From Acidimicrobiales bacterium (GTDB taxonomy: Bacteria > Actinomycetota > Acidimicrobiia > Acidimicrobiales > JAVJTC01): a stretch of DNA of 64,000 nt. The stretch is taken from positions 1-64,000 of the forward strand of contig JAVJTC010000029.1 of assembly GCA_040219085.1 (NCBI GenBank), given 5' to 3'. Below are positions 27,357 to 35,157 of the stretch, piece by piece; position 1 is the first letter of the stretch, and each line of letters starts with the position of its first letter. The position numbers and the translations under genes were made by a program. Below the pieces are notes generated by a model that had not been told where the DNA came from, ran no database searches, and saw only the letters and a program-made list of their open reading frames with translations.

Positions 27357-27932
27357 GTGTCCGCACCGACACCGAGCGGCCGCGCGCCGATGCTGAACTC
27401 GAAGAGGATCCGCTCCGCCGTCGAGACCTTCGACAGCGCGGTGGATGACTGGTTCGCGCGCAACCTGCGCGGCCGGCGCGGCGCCGACCGACTCTTCTAC
27501 ACCGCTGCCAACGTCGCCGACCACAGCCTCATCTGGCACACCGTCGGAGCCGTCAACGCCCTGAGGGGGGGTCGCGCGGAGACAGCCGCCATACGCACCG
27601 CGATCGCCCTCGGCGCCGAGTCGGCGATCGTCAACGGTGTCCTCAAGTCACTGACGCGACGCGAGCGACCCGTCCCCGACGCCCCCCGTCCGCTGTACCT
27701 GCGGATCCCGCGCACCACGAGCTTCCCGTCCGGACACGCCTCGAGCGCGACGCTCGCGGCGGAACTCCTCGCTGATGCAGGTGTACCCCGCGCGTTCACA
27801 TGGCCGGCAGCGGCCGTCGTGGCGGCGAGTCGCGTACACGTGAGGATTCACCACGCGTCAGATGTCATCGGAGGTGTCGCGACCGGCATCGCCCTCGCTG
27901 CGCTGGTCCGCAGATTCGCGCCACTGCGCTGA
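27357..27932 (+). CDS. PAP2 family phosphatase
   Basis: A 191-residue membrane-type lipid phosphatase. The three motifs are KSLTRRERPVP, PSGHASS and SRVHVRIHHASDV, carrying the catalytic histidines. Hydrophobic segments are short, as in small PAP2 proteins. Substrates could be phosphatidate, polyprenyl phosphates or similar; it may dephosphorylate a lipid intermediate. The GTG start is supported by TAGCGT 6 bases upstream. Confidence 0.85.
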   Translation: MSAPTPSGRAPMLNSKRIRSAVETFDSAVDDWFARNLRGRRGADRLFYTAANVADHSLIWHTVGAVNALRGGRAETAAIRTAIALGAESAIVNGVLKSLTRRERPVPDAPRPLYLRIPRTTSFPSGHASSATLAAELLADAGVPRAFTWPAAAVVAASRVHVRIHHASDVIGGVATGIALAALVRRFAPLR

Positions 27933-27953
27933 TCAGATCGAACCCGCGTGGCC

Positions 27954-28127
27954 TCAGGCCTCGAGAGGCTGCTTCTCCGCAGACGCTGCGAGCAGAAGGC
28001 GGATGTCGAGGAGCAGGTCGGACACCTCGGACGCCGCCACGAGATCACGTGAACCGAACACGCCGAGGTTGGTGTCGATCACGGCAATCGCCTCTCGAAC
28101 GCTGTCGACGGTCGGTGTCTCGGTCAT
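27954..28127 (-). CDS. Small hypothetical protein (57 residues)
   Basis: MTETPTVDSVREAIAV... is an all-helical 57-residue protein ending EKQPLEA. It has no recognisable domain. GAGGAG lies 4 bases before the ATG, and TACCCT at 28175-28180 (minus strand) could be its -10, leaving a leader of about 40 bases. The strong ribosome binding site and coding-like composition support a real gene. Function unknown. Confidence 0.6.
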   Translation of the reverse strand: MTETPTVDSVREAIAVIDTNLGVFGSRDLVAASEVSDLLLDIRLLLAASAEKQPLEA

Positions 28128-28260
28128 CTCGCTCCTCACGGGTTGTCCCGGTCGGTCGGGGCCCCTGTGGGCGAGGGTACATCCCGGCGTGGTGGCTACC
28201 GTAGCCGGGCAGATCCCACTGTCGTGCGCGAGTTGTCCACCACCGCCACGACCACCCGGC

Positions 28261-29001
28261 ATGACCCTGACCGACCTATCGGACCACCGAGCCGACGACC
28301 TTCCGCTGGCGCTCGCGCGGCTGCACCGGGCGACCGACGTCGGCGACCGCCTACACGTCACCTTTCCGGAAGGGCTCGACCATGACGTCGCGGCCTCCGG
28401 GTTCACGCGTGGCGACCTCATCACCGGAGGCGGGTTCCGAGCCGACGGTTGCGACGATCCCGTCGGCGACGACGCGGGCGGGTGCCATCTCATTCGGCTC
28501 CGCACCCTCCCCGACACCGTCGCCGCCGACATGACGATGCTCGTGGTTGGCCTGAATCCGAGTGTCTACTCCGCCGACGCGGGTGCGGGGTTCGCCCGCC
28601 CCGGCAACCGCTTCTGGCCCGCGATGATCGAAGCCGGACTCGTGACCGTCGCCCGGGACACGATCGCCACGCTCGTGGACCACGGGATCGGGATGACCGA
28701 CGCCGTCAAGCGAGCGACTCCACGTTCGGCGGAACTGGCCCGCGACGAGTACGTCGAGGGTTTCGAGCGACTCGAACGCCTGGTGACCTGGCTGTCGCCG
28801 GGGGTGGTCTGCATGGTCGGCCTGGAGGGTTGGCGCCTGGCAGTGGACAGGCGCGCTTCGGTCGGACTGCAAGATGATCGACTCGGCGGCCGTCCGGTCT
28901 ACGTAATGGGCTCGACGAGCGGGCTCAACGCCCACCAGCAGCTACCGGCTGCGGCCGCTCACCTCGAGGCGGCATTCGCAATCGGCGCGGACGGCGGTTG
29001 A
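28261..29001 (+). CDS. Mismatch-specific DNA glycosylase (TDG/Mug type)
   Basis: A 246-residue uracil-DNA glycosylase superfamily protein that would remove U or T from mismatches. The active-site motif is GLNPSVYSADAG, followed by FARPGNRFWPAM, GIGMTDAVKRAT and, near the end, MGSTSGLNAH. The first 90 residues are an N-terminal extension not seen in E. coli Mug. ATG 28261 is the first clear start; no Shine-Dalgarno sequence is visible, and TACCGT at 28197-28202 is the nearest -10-like hexamer. Confidence 0.85.
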   Translation: MTLTDLSDHRADDLPLALARLHRATDVGDRLHVTFPEGLDHDVAASGFTRGDLITGGGFRADGCDDPVGDDAGGCHLIRLRTLPDTVAADMTMLVVGLNPSVYSADAGAGFARPGNRFWPAMIEAGLVTVARDTIATLVDHGIGMTDAVKRATPRSAELARDEYVEGFERLERLVTWLSPGVVCMVGLEGWRLAVDRRASVGLQDDRLGGRPVYVMGSTSGLNAHQQLPAAAAHLEAAFAIGADGG

Positions 29002-29017
29002 AGGCTCGGGGCCGGCT

Positions 29018-29986
29018 CTAGGCGGTCGGGGCGAGCGCCCGCACGGCTTCGGTCGGGTCGAGCCCACCGAAGGGCATGAGCGCGATCACCGGGGTGGTGA
29101 CGCCCGCTTCGACATAGGCGCGGACCCCGGCCCGACACTGATCGGGCGTCCCCGTGACGAACAGGTCGTCGACCACGGACTCGGGGATCTCGTCGAGTGA
29201 TCCGCGCCGGTCCCCCGCGTCCCACCGCTCCCAGTGCGCACCGAGAGCCTCCCCACGGCCCAGCCACTCGTGATAGGCGCGGTAGACCCCGACGTTGAGG
29301 TACGCGGCGATCATTCTGCGCGCGCCCGCAACCACAGCCTCGCGGTCCGTCGTCGGGCACACGAAGATGCGGGCGACCACCTCGATGTCGTCGCCACCGG
29401 CGTCGCGGGCGATCCCGGCACAACGGCGGGCATCGGCGGCGGAGAGCCAGTTGAGAATCGGACCATCGCCCACCGAACCCGCGAGTTCGAGCATCCGGGG
29501 GCGAAGTGCCGCCACCAGGATCGGAATGCGCCGGGTCATGGGGATGCCGAGGCGGAAGCCTCGGACCTCGAAGGTGTCACCGGCGAAGTCGACCCGTTCC
29601 CCAGCCAACGCCTCCCGTAGGAACCCGACGAGATCACGAACCCTCGACAGCGGCCGCTCGAACGCGACAGCGTTCCAGTTCTCGACGATCACCTGCGAAG
29701 AGGCGCCGATGCCGACGACCATCCGACCGGGAGCGGATGCCTCGAGTGAGGCGATGCTCTGTGCGATCAGCGCCGGCCCCCGCGTGAACGCCGGGATGAT
29801 GGCGGTTCCGAGCCGGAGGTCGTCGGACCACTGCCCGGCGAGGGCCAGTGGCGTGAAGGCGTCGGTGGCGGAGGCCTCCGCCGACCACACGTCGGTGTAG
29901 CCGAGACCGGCGAGCTCGCCGATCAGGCTTCGCTGAGCAGGCAGGGGCCCGTCCAGAGGAATCGTGAGGCCGAGTCGGTCTTGCAC
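29018..29986 (-). CDS. LLM class oxidoreductase, probably F420-dependent
   Basis: A 322-residue luciferase-like (beta/alpha)8 barrel. LGLTIPLDG opens the barrel, with GYTDVWSAEA, LGTAIIPAFTRGP, VVGIGASSQVIVENW and FVTGTPDQCRAGV following, typical of F420-dependent actinobacterial members. The substrate is unknown. GTG 29986 was chosen because it starts the first strand and has CAACCT (one mismatch to TANNNT) 7 bases upstream; upstream frame to 30295 is noncoding in style. Confidence 0.83.
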   Translation of the reverse strand: MQDRLGLTIPLDGPLPAQRSLIGELAGLGYTDVWSAEASATDAFTPLALAGQWSDDLRLGTAIIPAFTRGPALIAQSIASLEASAPGRMVVGIGASSQVIVENWNAVAFERPLSRVRDLVGFLREALAGERVDFAGDTFEVRGFRLGIPMTRRIPILVAALRPRMLELAGSVGDGPILNWLSAADARRCAGIARDAGGDDIEVVARIFVCPTTDREAVVAGARRMIAAYLNVGVYRAYHEWLGRGEALGAHWERWDAGDRRGSLDEIPESVVDDLFVTGTPDQCRAGVRAYVEAGVTTPVIALMPFGGLDPTEAVRALAPTA

Positions 29987-30112
29987 ACGGATGAGGTTGC
30001 CAGTTCGGCGACTCGGGAGGAAATCGCCGCCCGTGGGTGTTGTCCATGTCGAACAGCCGGCGATGACCGGGGTCCCTGGGCGACTGTCACACCCTCCCGT
30101 CAGGATGAAGGC

Positions 30113-30286
30113 ATGAAGAAGACACAGCTCGTGTTGATCGAGTCCCCCGAGACGCCCAACCGGGCTCCGTGGCGCATCGACGAGACGACCCGCGCGATCG
30201 GCCGTGAAGGTCTGCGGGAGGCCCGCGAGGCCCTCCGGGCCGCCCGGCGCCATGAAGCGACCGTCGCGGCGAACCCTGCGGCGTGA
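30113..30286 (+). CDS. Small hypothetical protein (57 residues)
   Basis: MKKTQLVLIESPETPNRAP... continues with WRIDETTRAIGREGL and a run of Ala/Arg helix. The (L/I)DE.TR.IGR.G..ARE.L pattern recalls a small conserved actinobacterial protein, though I cannot name it. The stop overlaps the GTG of the nuclease gene (GTGA), implying coupled translation. A GAAGG stretch precedes the ATG closely. Confidence 0.6.
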   Translation: MKKTQLVLIESPETPNRAPWRIDETTRAIGREGLREAREALRAARRHEATVAANPAA

Positions 30287-30939
30287 GCAGAACACTGCGG
30301 CGCGCCGGGCTTCGCCGTCCGTCGTGGCGGTGGCTGACGACGATCCTCGGCGCGCTCGCGCTCGTCATGACCGCGTGCGGGACGTCGACCGAACCCGGAG
30401 CTCAGGCCACGCAGACGCCGCTGCAGAACGTGACCGACGCACCTGCGCCGACTGAGACGACATCGCAGTCTCCGGGCGAATCGAATCCCGGACCTCCCGC
30501 CGACGCGCTACCCGGGACGGTGGTGGACGTCATCGACGGAGACACCGTGCGGATCGACTTCGGCGAGGCCACCGAGTCCGTGCGGCTCATCGGCATCGAC
30601 ACCCCTGAGCCGTCCGGTGGCTTCCAACCGACCGAATGCTTCGGAGACGAGGCATCGGCGTTCACCCGGGGGCTCATCCCGGAGGGATCCGCGGTTCTCG
30701 TCACCTTCGACGCCGAGTTGCGCGACCGCTTCGATCGGCTTCTCGGCTACGTCTACCGCGCCGACGACGGCCTCTTCGTCAACCTGTCGATCATCGAGAA
30801 CGGCCTGGCGGGCCAGATGACAATCGAGCCCAACTCGACCTTCTCCGGCCTCTTCGGCGCAGCTGCGGCCGAGGCGGACAGAGCCGGCCTGGGGCTCTGG
30901 CGGGCCTGCGACGGCCCCGACGACCTGGTCGATTCCTGA
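30283..30939 (+). CDS. Thermonuclease (SNase) family lipoprotein
   Basis: 218 residues. A signal peptide ends in the lipobox LVMTAC (Cys at about residue 32), followed by a Thr/Pro linker and an SNase OB-fold: VIDGDTVRIDFG, VRLIGIDTPE with catalytic Arg and Glu, and RDRFDRLLGYVY with the second Arg. It is probably a lipid-anchored nuclease on the outer face of the membrane. The GTG overlaps the stop of the small upstream gene. Confidence 0.88.
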   Translation: MSRTLRRAGLRRPSWRWLTTILGALALVMTACGTSTEPGAQATQTPLQNVTDAPAPTETTSQSPGESNPGPPADALPGTVVDVIDGDTVRIDFGEATESVRLIGIDTPEPSGGFQPTECFGDEASAFTRGLIPEGSAVLVTFDAELRDRFDRLLGYVYRADDGLFVNLSIIENGLAGQMTIEPNSTFSGLFGAAAAEADRAGLGLWRACDGPDDLVDS

Positions 30940-30961
30940 GTCCCGGACCGGGGCAGACGGA

Positions 30962-30967
30962 TAACCT
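30962..30967 (+). promoter_or_regulatory. -10 hexamer TAACCT for a leaderless start
   Basis: TAACCT lies 6 bases before GTG 30974. Confidence 0.45.
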
Positions 30968-30973
30968 CGCACG

Positions 30974-31804
30974 GTGACCTCGCTCGCCGACCGCCTCGGC
31001 TACGGACCCGACGATCGTCTCGTCATCGTCTCCTGCGAGAACCTCGGCTGGACCCACGCCGCGAACAGCGCCGCCTACGAGGCGCTCAGGTCGGGAGCGG
31101 CGACCACTGCGTCCCTCGCCGTGCCGTGCCCGTGGGCACGCGAGGCCGCGTCCACCTACCGGGGCGAGGACGTGGGGGTCCATCTGATCCTGACGTCACC
31201 GCTCGAGACCTACCGCTGGGGGCCGATCACCCAGGCACCATCGCTCCTCGACGGCGACGGCGGGTTTCCCCGCACCGTCGCAGATCTCTGGGACCACGCC
31301 GACCTCGACGAGGTCCGCCGCGAGTGCAGGGCCCAGATAGAACGGGCCATCCTCTGGGGGTTCGACGTCGATCACCTCGACGCGCACCAGGGGGTTCTCG
31401 AAGCGAGGCCGGAGTTCTTCGACGTCTTCCTCGAACTCGCCATCGACTTCCGCCTCCCCATCCGCCTCGGCGACGCGGCGGCGGAGGCCCGGTACGGGTT
31501 CCCGTTCCGTCGCCTCGCCGCCGAAGAGGGCATCGTGAGTCCGGACCACGTCATCCACGTGTCCGGTGGCGACCCCGCGGTCACGCTCGAGCGGGCGCTT
31601 GGCGCTTTGGCTCCGGGCGTGACCGAGATCGTCTTCGCTCCCTCCGCCGACACGCCCGAGGCCCGCGCCGCCGATCCGGACTGGGCCACCGGCGTCGCCC
31701 AGAACGAAGTACTCAGCGCACCGACCACCGCTGCGGCGATCACCGCGGCGGGCGCTCGGCCCATCGGCTACAGGGAACTACGGGCCGCACAACTCACCGG
31801 CTGA
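30974..31804 (+). CDS. ChbG/HpnK (YdjC) family carbohydrate deacetylase-like protein
   Basis: A 276-residue TIM-barrel protein of the YdjC family, whose members remove N-acetyl groups from sugars. GVHLILTSPLETYRWGP and HLDAHQG are family motifs with metal-binding histidines. The first strand, however, reads SCENLGWTHAAN where the family has (A/C)DD(L/F)G, so the catalytic and metal-binding Asp pair is Glu-Asn. Activity is therefore doubtful or altered. The GTG start has TAACCT 6 bases upstream. Confidence 0.8.
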   Translation: MTSLADRLGYGPDDRLVIVSCENLGWTHAANSAAYEALRSGAATTASLAVPCPWAREAASTYRGEDVGVHLILTSPLETYRWGPITQAPSLLDGDGGFPRTVADLWDHADLDEVRRECRAQIERAILWGFDVDHLDAHQGVLEARPEFFDVFLELAIDFRLPIRLGDAAAEARYGFPFRRLAAEEGIVSPDHVIHVSGGDPAVTLERALGALAPGVTEIVFAPSADTPEARAADPDWATGVAQNEVLSAPTTAAAITAAGARPIGYRELRAAQLTG

Positions 31805-31830
31805 TACCGGAACCTCGCCGCCGGACGCGC

Positions 31831-31889
31831 GGGACTTTGTCCCATTGCGGCTCAGGCCTCGCAAGCGGATGATCTGGACAGAAGTCCAG
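31831..31889 (+). promoter_or_regulatory. Two dyads in the leader of the duplicated membrane protein gene
   Basis: GGGACTTTGTCCC (31831-31843) and CTGGAC-AGAA-GTCCAG (31874-31889) are perfect short dyads upstream of the ribosome binding site. They could be operators or RNA hairpins. Confidence 0.35.
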
Positions 31890-31914
31890 CGCGTTCACGA
31901 GGAGGGAGTGCCCC

Positions 31915-32994
31915 ATGTCCCGTCGCCTGGCGTGCATGTGGGTGGTCGTCGCTCTCGGCGCCGGTCTCGTCATCGCACCGTTCGCCTTCGAGATGTTCGA
32001 TCGGGCCCCCGGCGGCGGAGAGATGATCGACGAGTTCGCGCCCTACATGACCGTCGACGAGGTGGCGAAGTTCCGCGGCTACCTCGACGAGATCGATGCC
32101 GCTGAGGCCGAGTCGGTCGACGGTCTGCGCTCCGACCTCGAACGCTGGGAGGCTCTGGACGCGGCTGAGCAGCGCGAGAACCTGGCGGCTCTCGTCACCT
32201 TCAACGAGACGTGGCCGGCGATCGACGACGACATGACCGACCTCGTCGACCGGATGGAACGGAACCTCGACAACTACGACGCCGTCGTGGCGCTCCCACC
32301 GTTCAAAATGTTCCCCTGGTTCTTCCTCGCGCCGGGCGTCCTTCTGATCGGGACCGCGGGCGTGGTCCTCATCCGTCGGCGACACGACAGCGCAACTCGA
32401 CTTCTCGTCGCCACGATCGGCGTGGTCGGTCTCGGCCTGGTAGCTGCGCCCTTCGCCTTTCAGATGTTCGAACGCGCGCCACTCGGCGCGGAGATGATCG
32501 ACGACTTCGGCCCGATGATGACACCCGAGCGGGTGTCCGGGGTGCAGGGCCACTTCGTGACCATGGGAGCTGCAGAGGGCCAACTCCGGGTCGTCGCCCT
32601 ACCCCTGGCCGAGGAAGCCGGCGGCATCGACGCCGCTCAGCGGTATCCGAGCATCGTCCAGATGTCACAGGACTGGCCGACGATCGTGAACGACTTCTCG
32701 CCGATGATCGCGACCATGAACGACAACATCACCGAGTTCGAAGGCGTCGAGGCCCTACCCCCGTTCTCGCTCTTCCCGTGGTTCTTCGTCATCCCCGGTG
32801 TCGTGACGGTGATCCTCGCATCGGTCGCCCTCGCACCGAGAGACAACCACGTGGACATGTCCCCGTCCGGACCCGCCATACCGGCATCCACCGCCGAAGG
32901 GTCCGAGCCCCGATCCTCGGAGATCGCCGACTCGGGCGCCCCGTCGATGGCCGGCGGGGGTACCCCGGCCCGAGGCACTCCAGACCGCCGGTAG
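31915..32994 (+). CDS. Membrane protein with two tandem homologous halves, unknown function
   Basis: 359 residues. Each half has a hydrophobic segment followed by APFAF(E/Q)MF(D/E)RAP.G.EMID(E/D)F.P.MT, a soluble helical part and ALPPF..FPWFF..PGV, a second hydrophobic segment. The halves start at about residues 12 and 164, so the protein is an internal duplication with four predicted membrane segments. The soluble loops are Glu/Asp rich and probably extracytoplasmic. A Ser/Pro/Gly tail follows. I recognise no family. GGAGGG about 8 bases before the ATG supports the start. Confidence 0.75.
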   Translation: MSRRLACMWVVVALGAGLVIAPFAFEMFDRAPGGGEMIDEFAPYMTVDEVAKFRGYLDEIDAAEAESVDGLRSDLERWEALDAAEQRENLAALVTFNETWPAIDDDMTDLVDRMERNLDNYDAVVALPPFKMFPWFFLAPGVLLIGTAGVVLIRRRHDSATRLLVATIGVVGLGLVAAPFAFQMFERAPLGAEMIDDFGPMMTPERVSGVQGHFVTMGAAEGQLRVVALPLAEEAGGIDAAQRYPSIVQMSQDWPTIVNDFSPMIATMNDNITEFEGVEALPPFSLFPWFFVIPGVVTVILASVALAPRDNHVDMSPSGPAIPASTAEGSEPRSSEIADSGAPSMAGGGTPARGTPDRR

Positions 32995-33036
32995 CCCGGC
33001 ACGAGATCTCACCAGCCCTCCACCAAGGATCCTGAA

Positions 33037-33804
33037 ATGACATCCTCACGATCGGTTCGATTCCTGCTCGCCCTACTTGCCGTGTTCTCGTTGGTCGCGG
33101 CCGCGTGTGGAGGTGACGACGACGACGCCTCTGATGGCGCCGACGACACCGGAACCACGACCACCACCGCGACCCCCGACGATGCGACGCCTGAGCCCAC
33201 CGCAGAGCCTCCCGCAGGTTTCGAAGGCGACCTGACCGGCACCTTCACAATCACAGCCGGTACCTGCGACGCCACGGGCGTGTCCGGGTCGTGGTTCCGC
33301 ATGGTCCAGCCTCAGGGCTCGCTCCTGGACGGTCCCTTCATCGAGAATTTCGACAGCGCCTGCGACGACTCGACCTACTCGCTTCTGACCCCGGGTACTG
33401 ATGGCGGCCTCACGACGGGAGCGCACCAACCTGCTCCCGATCCTGCCTTCGACGAGCGTGGGAACGGTCTCGCCGCGGCAATTGTGGCCCCGGTCACCTT
33501 CTTCGGCGTCGACTTCGCCGTCGGCACCGACCCAACGCTGGACCCGGTGACCTTGACCGCGACCGACGGGTCTCTCACGGGCTCGACCGGTGCCTTCACC
33601 GCCTACTACGGCGGAATGGCATTCAATCAGGGCGCCCCGGCGGCGACCCCCTCCGACAGCGGCATCACGACCGACCCTTCGGGAACGATCGACCCCGAAA
33701 CGGGCGAGTTCGTCCTCGAGTGGACGAGCGGGATCGAGGGTGGAGCCTTCGGCGGTTTCACCGGAGTCTGGCACCTCGAGGGGGTGTTCACCCCCGCGGG
33801 TTGA
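33037..33804 (+). CDS. Hypothetical secreted lipoprotein
   Basis: 255 residues. A signal peptide with lipobox LVAAAC (Cys at about residue 24) is followed by an Asp-rich then Thr-rich linker. The rest looks beta-rich, with many Gly/Thr strands and GGFTGVWHLEG at the end, suggesting a beta-sandwich. No family recognised. AAGGA lies 7 bases before the ATG. Confidence 0.7.
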   Translation: MTSSRSVRFLLALLAVFSLVAAACGGDDDDASDGADDTGTTTTTATPDDATPEPTAEPPAGFEGDLTGTFTITAGTCDATGVSGSWFRMVQPQGSLLDGPFIENFDSACDDSTYSLLTPGTDGGLTTGAHQPAPDPAFDERGNGLAAAIVAPVTFFGVDFAVGTDPTLDPVTLTATDGSLTGSTGAFTAYYGGMAFNQGAPAATPSDSGITTDPSGTIDPETGEFVLEWTSGIEGGAFGGFTGVWHLEGVFTPAG

Positions 33805-33805
33805 G

Positions 33806-33821
33806 CCGACGACTCAGTCGG
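33806..33821. terminator. Small hairpin between convergent genes
   Basis: CCGAC and GTCGG (33806-33810, 33817-33821) pair around GACTCA, next to the stop codons of the lipoprotein and SCP2-like genes. Confidence 0.35.
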
Positions 33822-34200
33822 TCAGAGCGGCGATCCCGTCGACGAGATCGCCGACGGGTTCGGACGAGAGCCAGGCCCGCTGCTCGAAAATGAACGTCTC
33901 GTACGCGCCGTCGACTTTGAGGCGCCCCTGCATGAAGGCGAGGTCAGCGGCGAGTTCGCCCCGCAACACCCGCTCGAAGTCGGGCCACTTCGCCTCCACC
34001 GTGACATCAGGCGCATCGGCCTTACCCGTGTCGGCGGCAGTGGGCGTCCCGTCGGCGAGTGTCGCCCACCAACGGACCTTTCCGTCGGGAGATCCCGCCA
34101 CCTCGAACTGCACCGTCAGCGACGGTCCGTCGCCGAGATCGTGGCCTCCGGCAGCCGCCAGGCATGCCTCCAACCACTCGGGTGTGCCGATCGACGCCAT
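33814..34200 (-). CDS. SCP2-like sterol/lipid carrier domain protein
   Basis: 128 residues forming a single SCP2-type fold: TPEWLEACLA, VQFEVAGSPDGKVRWW, DVTVEAKWPDFERVLRGE and FMQGRLKVDGAYE. Such proteins bind lipids or acyl chains in a hydrophobic tunnel. The ATG is one base after the mca stop (TGACATG), so it is co-transcribed with mca and perhaps translationally coupled. Confidence 0.75.
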   Translation of the reverse strand: MASIGTPEWLEACLAAAGGHDLGDGPSLTVQFEVAGSPDGKVRWWATLADGTPTAADTGKADAPDVTVEAKWPDFERVLRGELAADLAFMQGRLKVDGAYETFIFEQRAWLSSEPVGDLVDGIAALTD

Positions 34201-34201
34201 G

Positions 34202-35098
34202 TCAGCGGGTGAGAACGGCCTCGACCGCCGCGAGCGGCTCGAGACCTCCGATGCCTGCGAAGAGGTCGTCTTCGGGTGTCGTCGTGGGAACGCGGCTGTC
34301 GGCGAGGATGTAGTCGTCGAACGGGTACACGCCCCGGGCGACGTCGTCGGGTAGACCGAACCAGAACGGCGAGGCGGGATCCACCTGGGTCGCATGGGCG
34401 CGCAGCGCACCCACGCGACGGTCATACCACGGGCCGATCTCCACCCGCGTCGTGATGCGGTGGTCGTCCCACTCACGCTCGAACCAGTCGTCGTCGTAGG
34501 GCGATTCGAGACCCAGCTCGCCGAACTTCTGGTGTGTCGCCACCACCCGGGTCTTCGACCACGTGGTGAAGTAGAGCTTGCTCGGCGTCCAGGGCTCGCC
34601 GGCCTCCGGATAGGCCTCCGGGTCGCCGGCCTTCTCCCAGGCAGGGGCGGTGACGTCGTACACCCGCAGATGGTCGGGATGCAGGTAGCCCAGCTGGTTG
34701 TCGCTGTAGGTGACGATCACGTGCGGGCGCTCTGCACGGATGATGCGGACCAGGCGACCCACCGCCTCGTCGATGTCAGCATTGGCGAAGGCGTCGCTGC
34801 GGGCGTTGGCCTCGCTGTCGGGCATGCCCGAGTCGCGGTAGCCGAGGAGGTGGGTTGCGTCGTAGCCGATGATCCGCGTCGCCTCGGCGAGCTCGCGACG
34901 CCGCACCTCGACCAGATCCGCTCGTATCTCAGGGCGGTCCAGGGCGGGATTGAGGATGTCACCCTCCTCGCCTCCGGTGCAGCACACGAGGACAGCGCGT
35001 GCACCCTGATCGGTGTAGCGGGCGACGGTGGCGGACCCCTTCGAGGCCTCGTCATCGGGATGGGCGTGGATCGTCATCAGACAGGGACGGTCGGCCAT
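34202..35098 (-). CDS. mca: Mycothiol S-conjugate amidase
   Basis: A 298-residue PIG-L-type zinc amidase that cleaves mycothiol adducts in detoxification. HAHPDDEASKGSAT carries zinc ligands and the general base Asp; HPDHLRVYD supplies the second His. CCTGGEEGDILNPAL and the long YFTTWSK region fit Mca rather than the deacetylase MshB. Presence implies that the organism makes mycothiol. The ATG is supported by TAGCGT 7 bases upstream. Confidence 0.92.
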   Translation of the reverse strand: MADRPCLMTIHAHPDDEASKGSATVARYTDQGARAVLVCCTGGEEGDILNPALDRPEIRADLVEVRRRELAEATRIIGYDATHLLGYRDSGMPDSEANARSDAFANADIDEAVGRLVRIIRAERPHVIVTYSDNQLGYLHPDHLRVYDVTAPAWEKAGDPEAYPEAGEPWTPSKLYFTTWSKTRVVATHQKFGELGLESPYDDDWFEREWDDHRITTRVEIGPWYDRRVGALRAHATQVDPASPFWFGLPDDVARGVYPFDDYILADSRVPTTTPEDDLFAGIGGLEPLAAVEAVLTR

Positions 35099-35105
35099 TA
35101 CACGA

Positions 35106-35111
35106 ACGCTA
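35106..35111 (-). promoter_or_regulatory. -10 hexamer TAGCGT for a leaderless start
   Basis: TAGCGT lies 7 bases before the mca ATG. Confidence 0.45.
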
Positions 35112-35157
35112 TCGGCCGACGCACCGGCCTCGTCAGATCGAGTAGCCGGTCACGCCC

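Noticed and set aside
31831-31843. GGGACTTTGTCCC as a true DosR box
   Set aside because: The half-sites are one base too close compared with the 14-base core; kept only as a dyad.
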